A DNA stretch of 64,000 bases from Zoroaster sp. YZ-2022 (taxonomy: Eukaryota; Echinodermata; Asteroidea; Forcipulatida; Zoroasteridae): contig CM055821.1 of assembly GCA_029582265.1 (NCBI GenBank), positions 42,413,694 to 42,477,693 of the forward strand, read 5' to 3'. Numbering within the stretch: position 1 is the stretch's first letter; each line of letters starts with the position of its first letter. Below the pieces are notes generated by a model. The model saw nothing but the letters and a program-made list of their open reading frames with translations, ran no database searches and was not told the DNA's origin. This document shows positions 22,054 through 35,600 of the stretch, piece after piece. The position numbers and the translations under genes were made by a program.

Positions 22054-25000
22054 ATGGCAACTCCGATAAAGGTAAAAACTATTTAAAGCACTTTTTGTTG
22101 GGCTTCGGGGAGAGAATGTCGAACCCAACTGCCACTTGTGCACAGTGTCTAGTTGTTAACGTTACTTTAGTCCACTGCATTCCAGTACACTGTACAGTGA
22201 CCTGAATGGCTGGATCCAGGTCCGTGCGTCCTTGACCTTGCTGTCCGTGGCCGTGCCACACTTTGTGTTAACGTTAAGTGGGCCTTGCATGTGTGTGTTT
22301 TAATTAAGCAGACAAAAAATTAAGACGACAAAATGGCCAACATTTCACTTGATGTCATGGATGTGCTGTATACAAGCTCGCCCCATGATTTGGTACAAAC
22401 ACGCCCCCAGACAACCCCCCCAACAAAGTCGCCCCTGCCAAACTCACCCCTTCCCCCACCAAACTCCAAACTCACCCCCCGTAATTTGTTGATGTATTTC
22501 ACGCCACTATTGTATTGGGACTTGTTTAATATACATGTAAGAACTAAGAAAGATACACGTAGTACTAGTAGTACTACTACTAGTAGGCCTAGATCTAGTA
22601 AATAAAACATATCAGTCCGGGAAAACTCCAAATACGGCAACGTTGCTATATACGGCAACCTTGAGTTGCTGAATACAACGCTTCATTATCTCGGACAACC
22701 TTAAGGTTGCCATATGCAACTCTTTCATTCAAACGCAAAAAGGAAACGAATATGCAAAATTGAATAGTGAAAACCATAAAATATGTTCTTTGGTTCCTTA
22801 CCCAAATTCTATCTCAAGCACATCAAAAAGTTATCTGTGCATTTTCTTGCAAATGACCGTTTAAAACCAACACTCTAGCCCATCCGACAATTAACGTGAC
22901 TCCATTTTTTGACGCAAGAATACATCCTCAATCAAGATTATTATTTTAACGTATGGTTCATGAAACAAAACTTTAAACATGGTTGTTCTCAAAATATAAT
23001 AATTAAAATTAAACAAATAACATGATTTATGTTAATATGAGTAAACACCTTTTTTAAATTGTATTTTAAATATACACTACATTGGAAATTATCAACGTCT
23101 TTCTTGGCGGGAAAAGCTCTGGAGCGCTGGAAACTAAAAATCGCCGACAACATTTATACAAACAAAACTCAATTATTGGATAAAATAGAAGTAAAGAAGA
23201 CATATTTTGCATTTATACATTGTGATTAAAGCCAGCACCTTTTGACAATGATAAATAGCCTTGAAGCTGACGTTGAAAGTGAGAAAGGACGGTAAACACA
23301 GACATGTACCAAGAAATTATTGAGAAACCTAACCATCGCCGTTCTCGTTTAAACGAAGCCGCAGCATTGTTCTTGCCGTTTAAAAACTTGTACCGTAGGG
23401 ACTAATGTCCGATAATGTAATTTCATGTGCCTTTTGGCTTTTTAACGCTTTTTTATGTGATGGGTAATCGGGTATAGCCAATTAAAAAAAGGTATATACT
23501 GTATATAGTGATAATTAAAGTTTTAAACCTTACGAAAGCAAAGGAGCTTGAAATTCAGATGAGATGTAAAGTGACATTAAGTATTGAACCTACTTGGAAG
23601 TGGTGAGAAAGGCTTTGGCCGAAGACCTGGTGAATCACATCACTCCTCACTTGGCCCGTCCTAGTGACCCGATCATTATATTAGGCTGAAGAAGTTGTGG
23701 CAGCACCACTTTCAAAATTCAATAAAGGGAAGGTACAAAACACCAGTAACTTTACAAAGAATCTAATTGAACATTACGAAAGTCATCCACCAAAGAAAAT
23801 ATTACATGTAGGCCTACTTCCGAGTTGAATTCTGCAAATTCCATTGTCAGTTCACTTCATGATCAAGCAGACAAGTACAATAGTACACTTCTCCATTTAT
23901 CCATATCAGCCGACAATGATGGCAGCGCAAATTTAAAAACAATATTTCATTTTTATCAAAGTTATACCTTCCCTTTATCAAAGATTGTGTTCCAACCCTG
24001 TATACATTTTAAAGTTGGTTTCAGTTTTAACAGTTATAAGTTATAACTTTCATGAACAAAATACACAGTAATTAAACAACATTAACAAATGAAATTTTTC
24101 TTAATTTGATTTATGTAATGACAACAAATTTATAATTTACTAAATATTTATTTTTAATAAGTACTTGATTGCAATCACAGCTTGGTAAATAATGAGTCAA
24201 ATTCAAAAGCAATATTTATTTTTATAAATATTAATATTTATTTAAATTTCTAATTTACTAAATATTTATTTTACTACACGTGATTGCAATCGTAATTTAG
24301 TAAATGAATCAAATTCAAAAGCAATATTTATTAAAATGGAGAAATTATTTCAATTTTACAGCAGATCTTTGTGATTATACAAAAATTACTAGTCCTTGTT
24401 TTTACAATGCGCCTAAATAAAACTACAATTACAAAACATTCGCTCTGTCAATACCTTTACTTATAAAAATTGCTTTGTATAATTAGCATGTGAACAAATT
24501 ACTGGAATAATTGAAAATTTTTCTGAAATTCAATATTTGACAATCTTGCCTACAGAGTGCTGTATGTGTTGATTTTTATTCTAACTTGATTTGAACCAAT
24601 GGACAAAAACAAATATAAAATAAATAGTCTCGTATTTTTTTTATTATAAGAGGTCCATATTTTCATTAATACAGTTGTTCAATTTATAAGACCACGCTCT
24701 TCTGCCAAGTAGATTGCTTACACTGCTGGTAACCAAGCAATCAAGACACCAGCCCCTCTCCCCAATCCACCAATTACACACATTTCTACTGCCGCACCCT
24801 ACTGGTCACACCCCGCCCCATCCCCAATCCCAATCCCCACCCCACCCCACCCCACCCCACCCCACCCCACCCCACCCCACCATACCACACATTCCAAATG
24901 ACCCTATCCACATTGATTTGAACAATGATTAAGATGTTTAATTAAAGACACAGAACAATAAAAACATCGGTTATTCAGTAGTATATACCCCCTTGGCTGT

Positions 25001-28000
25001 ATTTCGCGTTTACACACCGGAAGTTGCATTATTCGGCAACTGGTTGCCGTATACAGCAACGTTGCCGTATTTGGAGTTTTCCCGGACTGATATAGCCTAC
25101 AGTTAAAGGAAGGATGTACGGTAGGGTGTAGTGGATTTTGGAAAAGTTGGAATTCTGAATACACTTAAATGATGTTCTGGCAATATCTAAGACATTCCAC
25201 ACACAAAAATTTCATTCAAAAAACTTTGCCCAACCAAAAAATGGATTATACATATATATATTCTGCCAAAAAGTGCTGAGTCATCGTTTTTTGTGAAAAA
25301 TGTGTGTTTTCTGTTTGATTACATGTATGGAAATACATATCATTTTTATTTATTTCTTGTTCAAATAGATTCTCCAGGCTCCAGAGACCTCACAAATAGG
25401 CATTTCTATGATTTTAAATTTAATTCCAAAACACTTAGAGGTCTCTGGATTGTGTCTAAATACGGTCATTTGGGGTTAGTGTCATACTACTATAACCCTC
25501 CTACACATGGAGGTCACTCCGATCCACTAAATTCTGTTCTTTAGCAACTTTCAACTGGTACATACATGTACAAGCCTGCTCTCCTTTCCAAGTAATCTTA
25601 CAAAATCAACCGTGTGCCACCCAAGGCCACTGTAAATGTTTGAACATATTACTAATTTTATTAGTATGGCCTGCAATGTGTCGATGGGAGACCACCTTGC
25701 CCTGTAATCTCAGTGGTGTGACAGTGCACAGAAGGGTAACCATAGGAGGCCACTGGCAACAGCTAATGGCTTGGAGTGGCCTGAATGGGTTGTTTCAAAA
25801 ATTGCACTGATTGTAGAAGGGATAATGGCTTAATACATGTATGTCAGGGGTGCAAATTGGCAGTGTGTACCCCTGCATAGAAAATGTTCATTCATCAGGG
25901 TTTAATGACTAGCAATTAAAAACAGAAGGGACTCAATGGGTGCTAGGCTCTGTTTGTTTACTTTAAGCTGATTATGTGGAAAGAATGTCGTATCCGGCTG
26001 CCACTTTTTAAGGGCTTTTTTTGATTTTTTTGCAACCACTAACCAGTTAAAAAATCATTCTATCGATTTTTGGTGGTACAGAAAGTGAAAACTATCTTTA
26101 AAATCCACTTTTATGATGGTTTTCGGACTTGATTTCCCTTCTAAAAAAATCCTCCCCTTCAGAAAATAGAAGGATCCTATTATATGGTTGCCACTACGCA
26201 TGTACAATGACTGTGTTGGTCACTAATTGTGGAGTTTACAAGATCGGACTGACATGACTGAGGAAGTCATCGTATACCAAAAATGCCTGATTTTTCATGA
26301 AATAAATATCAAAACTTATATGAAATAAATATCCTGGAATAATTTGAAGTATATGTCCATCATCATCCATATGTTCTCCACCTTACCAGGTAGGTAAGAT
26401 TACATTATTGGTTATATTTAATGAAAAATAGTGGCGGCCAGATACGACATTCTACCCATGCACATACATGTATGTATCCCTGTACAAGGACATTGTATAC
26501 AATGTGCAGAGCATTGAAGTTACATGTAGTTGTGCCACCATTACATGTCATGTTCTCAAAATATGGCTTTTAAATTAGCTTTAATACCAGCAAAGAGAAC
26601 AAGATCTGTGCAGTATTTGTTAATCCTGCAGATTTTGCTGGAAGTGTGCTCCCAACTAGAATGGACTGTTGTCATATCCGAGTCTTCAGTTTGAGATGTG
26701 ATATAATAATTTCTGGTGATGTGAAGAGTTTAAGATGGATAAACTTTCAGATGAATGAAGTTTATTCACAAGTGGCTTATGAGATGATAGAGATTTGGCA
26801 TTGGGCATGATACTATATATCTTTCACAACGTCCGATCCTGATACAGTTGCTAAGAACATTAAGAAATGGTATGAAAATGGTAGTACATTGTTCTGCAGG
26901 ACCAAAAACATTCAGTGGCATACTTGGATTACAACTGAAAGAGCAGAGCTAGGAATAGTTGACTTTCAACCAATATCATCTCCCCACTTCACATATCTAC
27001 CTGAAGAAGTAGTGACAGACCTCAGCTGGGATCAGCTGTATAGATGTGTGCGCTGCAGGCCATTATCACAGGGGAGTGGGAGACGACTAATCAGCTGATT
27101 TAGAATCAAATGTCACCCATTATGCACCGATGGGCCTAAGAACCTTTATTTCATGAAAGATCTCAATGCCACAGAAGCGCACTGCAAAAGCAGCTATCCA
27201 GCGTAATGCCTTCCATGCTCACCCAGAGAACCTACTTCTTGCTTTGCTTGCTGATGAGGATCCAGACATTCTTCAAGATGCTGTCACCCATGTGTCAAAA
27301 ACGCGCCAAATATCTGGACAATCAAGAAGCAATTACGGAACATAAAGTGAGGAAAACTTTGGAGATTGAAGGGTAGAGTGATGATGAAGCAAGCGGTGAC
27401 GAGGCGGAGGATGAAGAATATCCTCTGGATAAATCAGTTTGGCCCTACAAGGTGCCCACCCTAAGGTTTCAGGCAACGACATACTGACATGATTGACTTA
27501 CATGTAGTGTATTGGAATTAAATTAAAATTCTTGGAAATGCCTATTTGTGAGGTCTCTAGAGCCTGGAGAATCTACATCTATTTGAACAAAAAAATAAAT
27601 AAAAATGTTAAATGTAAAAATACATAAAATCAAACAGAAAACACATTTTTCACAAAAAACGATGACTCAGCAGTTTTTAATAATAATAATAATAATGTGT
27701 GGACTTATATAGCGCACGTATCCACCAACTACATGTAAGTGGTGCTCAAGGCGCATTGGTGGAATATATAATCCATTTTTTGGTTGGGCATTTTTTGGAT
27801 GAAATTTTTGTGTGTGGAATGTCTTAGATATTGCCAGAACATCATTTAAAGGTATAAGTTTTGAGGCTTTGCATGGTGGAATATCGATATCGTTTCGGTT
27901 TGCGGTAACACCATGTGTTTATCTCAACTAACGTGAAGCTGAGATACAGGTTCTGAAAAGAACCGTATCGCACAACTCGTATCTCAACCTTCGTTAAGTG

Positions 28001-31000
28001 AGAAAGGTTCAAGGGAGAACCAATTTCGGCAACCTGCTTTCTCTACTGTCGCTAAGTGAGAAATATGGTTCAGGGAGAACCATGGGGACTTCACGGGTTA
28101 ATATGGTTCAGGGAGAACTTAAGCTTAAGTTCCTCCCGAATAGGAACGCTCCACGATCCCCTGACGCAACCGAAAAACCCATTGCCGTGCTACCGTACAT
28201 CGGCCACACTTCACACAAGATTCAGCGTATCCTGAGGGAAGCTGACATTAAGGTATACTACCGGACTCGAAACAAGTTGGAAACGAGTTACACACCCACA
28301 AGGACAGACATGATCCCAGCCGCCAAGCTGGGGTCTACCAATTCCCTTGTACTTGTGGGAAAGTGTACATTGGCGAGACCGGCAGAGACCTTACGACCAG
28401 GCTAAAGGAACACAAGGCCCACGGCCGAGGGGAATGTGACAAATCTGCGATCATCAAACACTCCACCGATTTGGACCATATCATTGACTGGCAGAATGCA
28501 AAGATCATAGCCCCGAAAAGCACTGGTACACCCGTCGTATCAGAGAGGCTATTGAGATTCATAAACATGACACTGTCCCCAGGACATCGGCTATTTCATC
28601 AGCAACATTTGGCATTCAATCCTACCATCCACCAACACCCACACCCCACTGTCAACTGATACGCCTCAGCGAGCAGGCAACTCACACACAGCAGGCGGAA
28701 ACACACACAACAAGAACAATGCCACGGTGGCAACCAATCACAACACATCACACAACAGTAGCACCAATCGAACACTTCCCATTCTACACATAATCCCAGC
28801 AAATACTACTTAAGGAGTTGCATCGGCAAACCTCTTCATTCTCCTGAAGAAGATTAGAGCAGGCTAATCGAAACGTAGAGAATAACCCGTGAAGTCCCTA
28901 TGGTTCTCCCTGAACCATATTAACCCGTGAAGTCCCCATGGTTCTCCCTGAACCATATTTCTCACTTAGCGACAGTAGAGAAAACGAAGCGTTCGAAATT
29001 GGTTCTCCTTGAACCTTTCTCACTTAACGAAGGTTGAGATACGAGTTGTGCGATACGGTTCTTTTCAGAACCTGTATCTCAGCTTCACGTTAGTTGAGAT
29101 AAACACATGGTGTTACCGCAAACCGAAACGATATCATTTAAAGGTATTCAGAACTTAAAATTCCAACTTTTCCAAAATTCACTACACCCTAATGTACGGG
29201 GAAATAACTCCCTTTGAGGCCCATTTGCTTACACATAACCTGAATCCTTCCTAACTCCCTAGGCCCACTTGCTTACACATAACCTGAATCCTCCAAAATC
29301 CTTCAGTAGTAAAGCAAGCACATGACATATATGCACACATGTGTTTCTAATCTGTGATACATGTACATGGCTAGGGACCCTCCCTGCATGCATGGAGCAA
29401 TAAACAGTGTCCACTGACCCAAGCACTGACCTTGCAATCACTACAACAAACATGGATACATGTACCATGGAAAGGCAAGTATGCCCAATAACCTCAATCC
29501 TCCAAAATCATTCACTTTTATAGCAAAGAGCATGTAGCATGTAACCTCATTCCTTCAAAATCCTTCACTTTAGCAAAGAGGATTTGGGAGGATTTGGGAA
29601 GGTTAGGGTTTCAATGAATTATTATTATATTAAGCGCTATTGAGACTGATTTAAGAGAGTAAATCCAATAATACAATTTTAATGGGCATTTTATTTAACA
29701 AAAATAAATATTACATGAAACAATTAAACAAATAAAATAGAATGCATAGAAAACTAACTAAACAGTTACAGTTCCTTTTACTATGTTTACTATGTATATG
29801 AATTTAAGTTGTATTTTGTTTATTTAATTACATTTTAATTATTTTTACTTCATACACACATTTTGTAATTGTATGGAGTTACTTATTTTTCATTTTACTC
29901 ATTTATTTTACGTCACGTTACTGGAGTTTGTGGGACTATTCCTGTTTTTGTAGCTATTGTTGGGCACTTGTGTGATGTAACTATGAAAATAAAGTGATTT
30001 GTTATCACATAAAAGTGGCATATTACTTTGTGGTACAATGATTTGCCATTCACGTGTTTAAAGGTCCTAGGAAATAGAAATTTTTAACAGTGAAAACAAT
30101 AAAGTATACCTATTGGAACATATATTTGTCATTTGTCTATTTTATCCCCGCCCCTTTGCACCATTACAAAAATAAATTCTAAAATTAGCGCCACGCCCTC
30201 CCCTACCTCCTCATTATCATATTATAATCCGCAAACCGTGACGTAGACCTAGGAAGTTCCAGCACTGCTCATGGCGATGAAGTTTCAGTCAAGTCGCACT
30301 CAAAACCACTGAAGTTGATGTGTCATATTAGATCTTCTTTTCAGCTAAATTTAGTAGATATCCCACATTTTTGGGAAATGCCTTGTAGGTGTGTTGTTGC
30401 TGGGTGTAGCAACACCACAAAGGAAGGTGTCAGCCTTCACCGATTTCCACCAGACCCTAAATACAGGCGAATTTGGACGGCGAGTGTGAAGCTGACCAGG
30501 CGAAATGGTCAGGACCAACGGAGCACTCTATGATATGTAGCGCCACTTTGAGCCAACATACTTTTGACCGGGGCTCCAGAGCCAGTTTGGCATGAGATTT
30601 AAAGCCATGCTGCGCCCTGATGCAGTGCCAACAATATTTCCTTAAGTCAGAAGGCCAAGAAACGTCCAGAAAGAAAAGAGGAGCTTTCTTGAAGCGAGAA
30701 AGTCTCAGGGTAAGTTGCTTTGTTTTCCGTGTAACTTACATGTGTGCACCCACAAGCAATAGGCTTATTACTAACATTAGAGGTCGATTGTTACACTTTC
30801 GCACACCACATTAACGCTTAAAAATGTCGTTTCATTGTGAAGTCACTGAAGATGTCATTGTACAATTCTTTGACAATGTTAATTATGTGTGTGATTTTTG
30901 GATCTTGTTTCAAAATCATCGAGTGCAGAATTATGTTTTGAAACGGTCATAACGACGGCTTACACAATTCACCAATGACTCCTGGCCATGTGTATCCATG

Positions 31001-32630
31001 CCATTGATTCGACGGGGCCTTGCGCTTCGTTTTACGGTAGAGCCTACAGTACAGATTTATCGGTGCTATACGGTCATGTTTACTATGCAACTTGTGTGCA
31101 CATACACTGTACATGTGTACGTTGCGCACAGTTTATGACCCTTTTTTATAATCCCACGGTTTAACCATGGAGCAACTAAACACAGTGGCAACATTGGTGC
31201 CTAGGTCTACGTCACGAACAGCGCCACCGCTGCTGGGCAGCATTTGAAATTAGATGAGGCAATTTTTGTAAAAATCAAATTAAAAATAATTAGCCCAATC
31301 CAGACAAAAATTAAACGTAAAATTGTTTTTTATTCATATCAATTGATAAAATAACAAAAGAAAATAAATAAGCACAATTTGACTCTTCCTAGGACCTTTA
31401 AGCCATATCTTTCACAACTAGCACAATTTGTTAATTGCAAGTTTAACCCTCCTACTTTTGATACCTTTTTCATACAAGTTGATGCACCATTTGAAACCAT
31501 TAGCTTTTGTGGTTTTGAATGGTGAAATAACTGTGTACAGTATTGATTCCCCCAAATGGTTTTGAATGGTAGGTCAGCTAATACAAAACCTTGTTTGGAT
31601 CTTTCCAAATGGTAGTACAGCTAATACAAAACCTTGTTTGGATACTTCTAAGTGGTGAATCAATGGACCCTCTATGCATTTGAATGGATTTGAATGGTAG
31701 TAAAGCTTGCTACCAACACTGTTCAAATGGTATCACCATGTGTGTACAAAACCAATGGGCATTTTTGAAAGTGGAAATTTTGAATGGTTTCAAATGGTCA
31801 AACAGTAGGAGGGTTAATACACACCAAACGGCCATAGATACATGGATTGCCTAGGGTCAGCTTCATCTATTTCACAATGGATAGGTCAAGCAGTCTGCAT
31901 TGCATCGCCCCAGTGTACATGAGAAGGGAACCTTGCTTTCTGCACATAATGTCAATGGAGACAAAAATGTGTGCTTTAACCCTAACTCCCTAGGCCCACT
32001 TGCTTACACATAAGCCAAATCCTCCAATCCTTCAGTAGTAAAGCAAGCACAATGACCACTACCATTGTATGCAGATGACATGTATGCACACATGCGTTTC
32101 TAATCTGTGATACATGTACATGGGCCAGGGACCCTCCTGCATGCATGGGAGTGTCCTTGGGACATCTTCACATCTTGATTATGCTAACTCGCTTCTTAAG
32201 GGTTCATCTGGTAAAGAAATTAGCCGTCTTCAACGACTCCAAAACAGAGCTGCATAATTGATATTTATCGCCAAAAAGTTTGATCACGTTTCCCCCTTCT
32301 TGGACAACTTCACCGGCTTCCTGTTCATAAACGTACTGATTTTAAAATTTTGACTATTATTTTTAAATTCTACAGTGATTGCGCACCTTCATATGTTAAG
32401 GAACTTATCACTCCTTATCAACCAAATTACAGTGGACTTCGCTCCAGTTCAGATTCCCGGATGTTAACAAAGCCAAAAACTAATTTAAAGTCCTCTTGCA
32501 AAGGTTTCTATTCTGCAGCACCTGATCTTTGGAATGGTCTACCATATGTCATTCACCATGCTGTATTGCTTAAACTATTCAAGTCATTGCTTAAAACCCA
32601 CATACATTTTTGCTTTGTTTTTCCAGTTTC

Positions 32631-32674
<44 letters not shown>

Positions 32675-35600
32675 GGTGTTCGTGCGACAGCCTCTTTGAA
32701 ATTGTTCGTTTTTTCCCTTTTTTTTCTTCTTCTCGATGAGACTTATCGAACAAAAAAAACATAGTTCCAAAGTTCGCACAGCCTTCAAACTTGACACATA
32801 CTTAGACCATAACATGTCGTTGTCAATAAAGTTATCACATATATAGTTTCAGGTAAAGTTGTGATGTCATGGTGGCGTCATCAGATATCAAAATACACTA
32901 AAATCCAATTTTAATATTTAAAAAAATCATATCTCATGAACCACAAAAGATATTTACACTTTAATCTTTGCATCATCTTACAGATCTTGAATTGTGTGAC
33001 ATTTCATCACAGACATGACCCAGTCTTAAGTTTAAGTGAAAAAATATTCCGAAGCACTTTTATAGGGTCCATGATATGGTATTTGAACATGCTTTCCGTG
33101 GATGAAATTACTATTGACATGTGACCTTTTTAAAAATGTGACTGATGACGTCATCATCTGTCACAGTGCCCTCTGGTGACAGGTTTAGAAAAATAATAAT
33201 TTTCTATCTGAAAAACCATAGGAAATTTGAATATGACTTCTGTGAATAAAGTGATGTCTTATCTTTTCAAAAAATATGTTTGATGACGTCATCAAAGTTC
33301 AGAGCGCGCCCCAGCAGCAGTTTTAAAAAGAGATTATTTTCCAATCTCAGAAATTGAAACAAAGCGGGTACTAATGTTATTTTTCATGATCATGAGGAGG
33401 TCATATATATGACCTTTAAATCACCTGATCTGACCTTTACTTCCGGTCCAAACAGGAAGTTCAAATTAACACATTCTAACACAAAATTGATGTCTTTTGA
33501 ATATGAAATTGATATTGTTATTATAAAAGACGATACATCTTTGCAAAATATGATATTGACATCATCAATGATAATTTGATTGAACCAGAAGTTCACACGA
33601 ACACCGTGTGTTTGTTCCAACAAGCACTTGAGCTCTAGTTATTATTATAATCCTCCAGAATAATTTTTTGGACAGACCAACATGTACCATGTAACCTCAA
33701 TCCTCCATTTTCATCCAGTGTCAAATATAGCCTGATAACCTCAATCCTCCATAATCCACCAAGCAAATAATCACATCTGCCCTCACTCCTTCAAAATCCT
33801 TCGCCACTGCAATTTCCACATAACCTCAATCCTTCACAATCCTTCACTTTAGCAAAGAGGATTTTTGGAGGATTTGGGAAGGTTATGGATAATGTTATGG
33901 ATAATGGACTTCTTGTTTTTATTTAATATTGAAAGGTTGAATTTGCCGTGCAGATGACATGCCAGAAATGTGTAGATAATATCAGGAACACCCTGGAAGG
34001 ACTTGATGGTACGATTATCCTTATTTTATACCCTTAGAGCATAGCCACCCCCTTAGTTTGTGGAGCAGTTTTTGTTTTCTAAGTTTTGGCTCATTTAACC
34101 CTCCTACAATCAGTACAATTTTTGAAACAACCCATTCAGGCCACTCCAAGCCATTAGTGGCCTCCTATGGTTACCCTGGCCTTCTGTGCACTGTCACACC
34201 ACTGAGATTGCAGGGTAAAGTGGTCTCCCATTGATACATTGCAGGCCATACTAATATGTTCAAACATTTACAGTGACCTTGGGTGGCACACAGTTGATTT
34301 TGTAAGATTACTTGGAAAGGACAGCAGACTTGTACATGTACATGTACATGTATGTACTGAAGGTACATGTAGCTTGTAGGAGGGTTAAAGCGAAGATACA
34401 ACATTGGTAATTACTGGAATTAACAAATGATTATCTAAAAACTTACTTGGTGTCAAGTTGGTACACTGTCTCCGGATGACAGAAATTCATTTTGGAAAGT
34501 ATTTCTTTAACTATAGCACATTTTGCATGTTTAAAGGGAAGGTACTTAACAATTTTGTTCAAAAAAACTTAATTGGTATAATGTATGTTCACTGTCTTTG
34601 AATGACAGTTTTTTTTTTTTTCTTTTGGATAATTTCTTTAATTTTACTAAACATTGTAGCACATGAGACAGAAATATTGCAAGAGATGTTTGATACAATC
34701 ATCAGCATTACACTACTAGTATTATTAATCTGTGATCATTTACAGTTTTTTGAGATAAGCAACTGTGTAAAGTGGTGTTAACATTGTTTCTCCTCGTCAT
34801 TTTAGGAATTTCTTCTTTTGACATCAACTTGGCTCAAGAGCAGGTCATTATTGAGAGCATCCTGCCGTCCTCTCAGTTACTGGAGTTACTAGAGGCCACA
34901 GGAAGAAGAGCCCTCATCAAAGGACAAGGGGTGTCTACCGGTGAGATTTAGGGGTGTAGTTCAGGCAGACCATGACGTCGCAAGCCCTTATGATAGGCTA
35001 AATGCAAAGGGTTCCCAGGTTTGGTATTGTAACTAAGGGCTTGATCCCTGGGTTACACAACATACATATGTATTATGGTTCTTGACTGGTCCCCCAGGAC
35101 AAAGATATTGACAATTTGGGAGACTGCCAGCCTCGGGGCTGGATAGTTCAGTTGGTAGAGCATTGGTGTGGTAATCTGAATTTTGCAGGTTCAAGTTCTG
35201 CTTATCAAGTAAAATTTTCCCAGCACTCCAAAAATTGGTTCTTATTATCGGGAAAGATTGGACAAGCTGTCTTATTTAAAGGGGCAGTATCGTCACGATC
35301 AACAGGACATGGAATCAGAGTGCTAGTTTTAGATTAAACTCAGTAACTGAAAATAATTTCCCACACGATAAGGTCATATTACCGTTGCTGCTGCATAAAT
35401 GAACCAGTAATTTGCAGTCACTGTGTTCATCTTAAACTAGGAATTCAATTCCTTGCCCTGTCAAAAGTACATGTATGCTCTGATTATGACGATACTGCCC
35501 CTTTAAATTAGTTCTTTGTTAAAGATGTATCTCATTTTAGGAAATGTTTAATTTGATAAGAATATTGATTATTTCTTTTAAGAAAGGAAAACTGTTATTT

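Larger units (their letters stand above)
27858..29135 (+). mobile_element. Penelope-like retroelement fragment with inverted terminal repeats
   Basis: Flanked by a duplicated host word CATTTAAAGGTAT (27845-27857; 29136-29148 region). Arms of about 220 bp are inverted: 'cggtttgcggtaacaccatg ... ttcacgggttaatatggttc' at 27897-28115 and its complement at 28885-29130. Between them lies a C-terminal GIY-YIG coding remnant. LTR-like repeats in inverted orientation are known for Penelope-like elements. Confidence 0.8.
25105..29190. mobile_element. DNA element with long inverted arms, carrying ORF remnants
   Basis: Left arm 25105-25445 (ggtagggtgtagtgg ... agacattccacacacaaaa ... gattctccaggctccagaga) is the complement of the right arm 27530-27857 continued at 29136-29190; the right arm is split by the Penelope-like insertion. 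Inside are a MITE-like block at 25495-25850, a nested MITE at 25985-26456 and a degraded coding region at 26880-27430. Ends are roughly TTAAAGGRAG, but the right terminus merges into another repeat, so no target duplication can be given. Confidence 0.68.
31976..33895. mobile_element. CCCTAAC element split by later insertions
   Basis: Left half 31976-32152 (CCCTAACTCCCTAGGCCC...tgcatgcatggga) and right half about 33655-33895 (aacctcaatcctcc ... gaggatttgggaaggtta) correspond to one 35671-36035-type element. A LINE 3' end and a TGACGTCA-type repeat lie between them. Confidence 0.6.

Noticed and set aside
29690..31401. P element
   Set aside because: THAP domains occur in P-type transposases, but the 4-bp TTAA duplication does not fit the 8-bp duplications of P elements.
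32350..32739. Independent 129-codon gene
   Set aside because: It is the C-terminal part of a LINE reverse transcriptase running into its ATT tail.
35136..35210. Functional tRNA gene
   Set aside because: The boxes are convincing, but the ends cannot form an acceptor stem.
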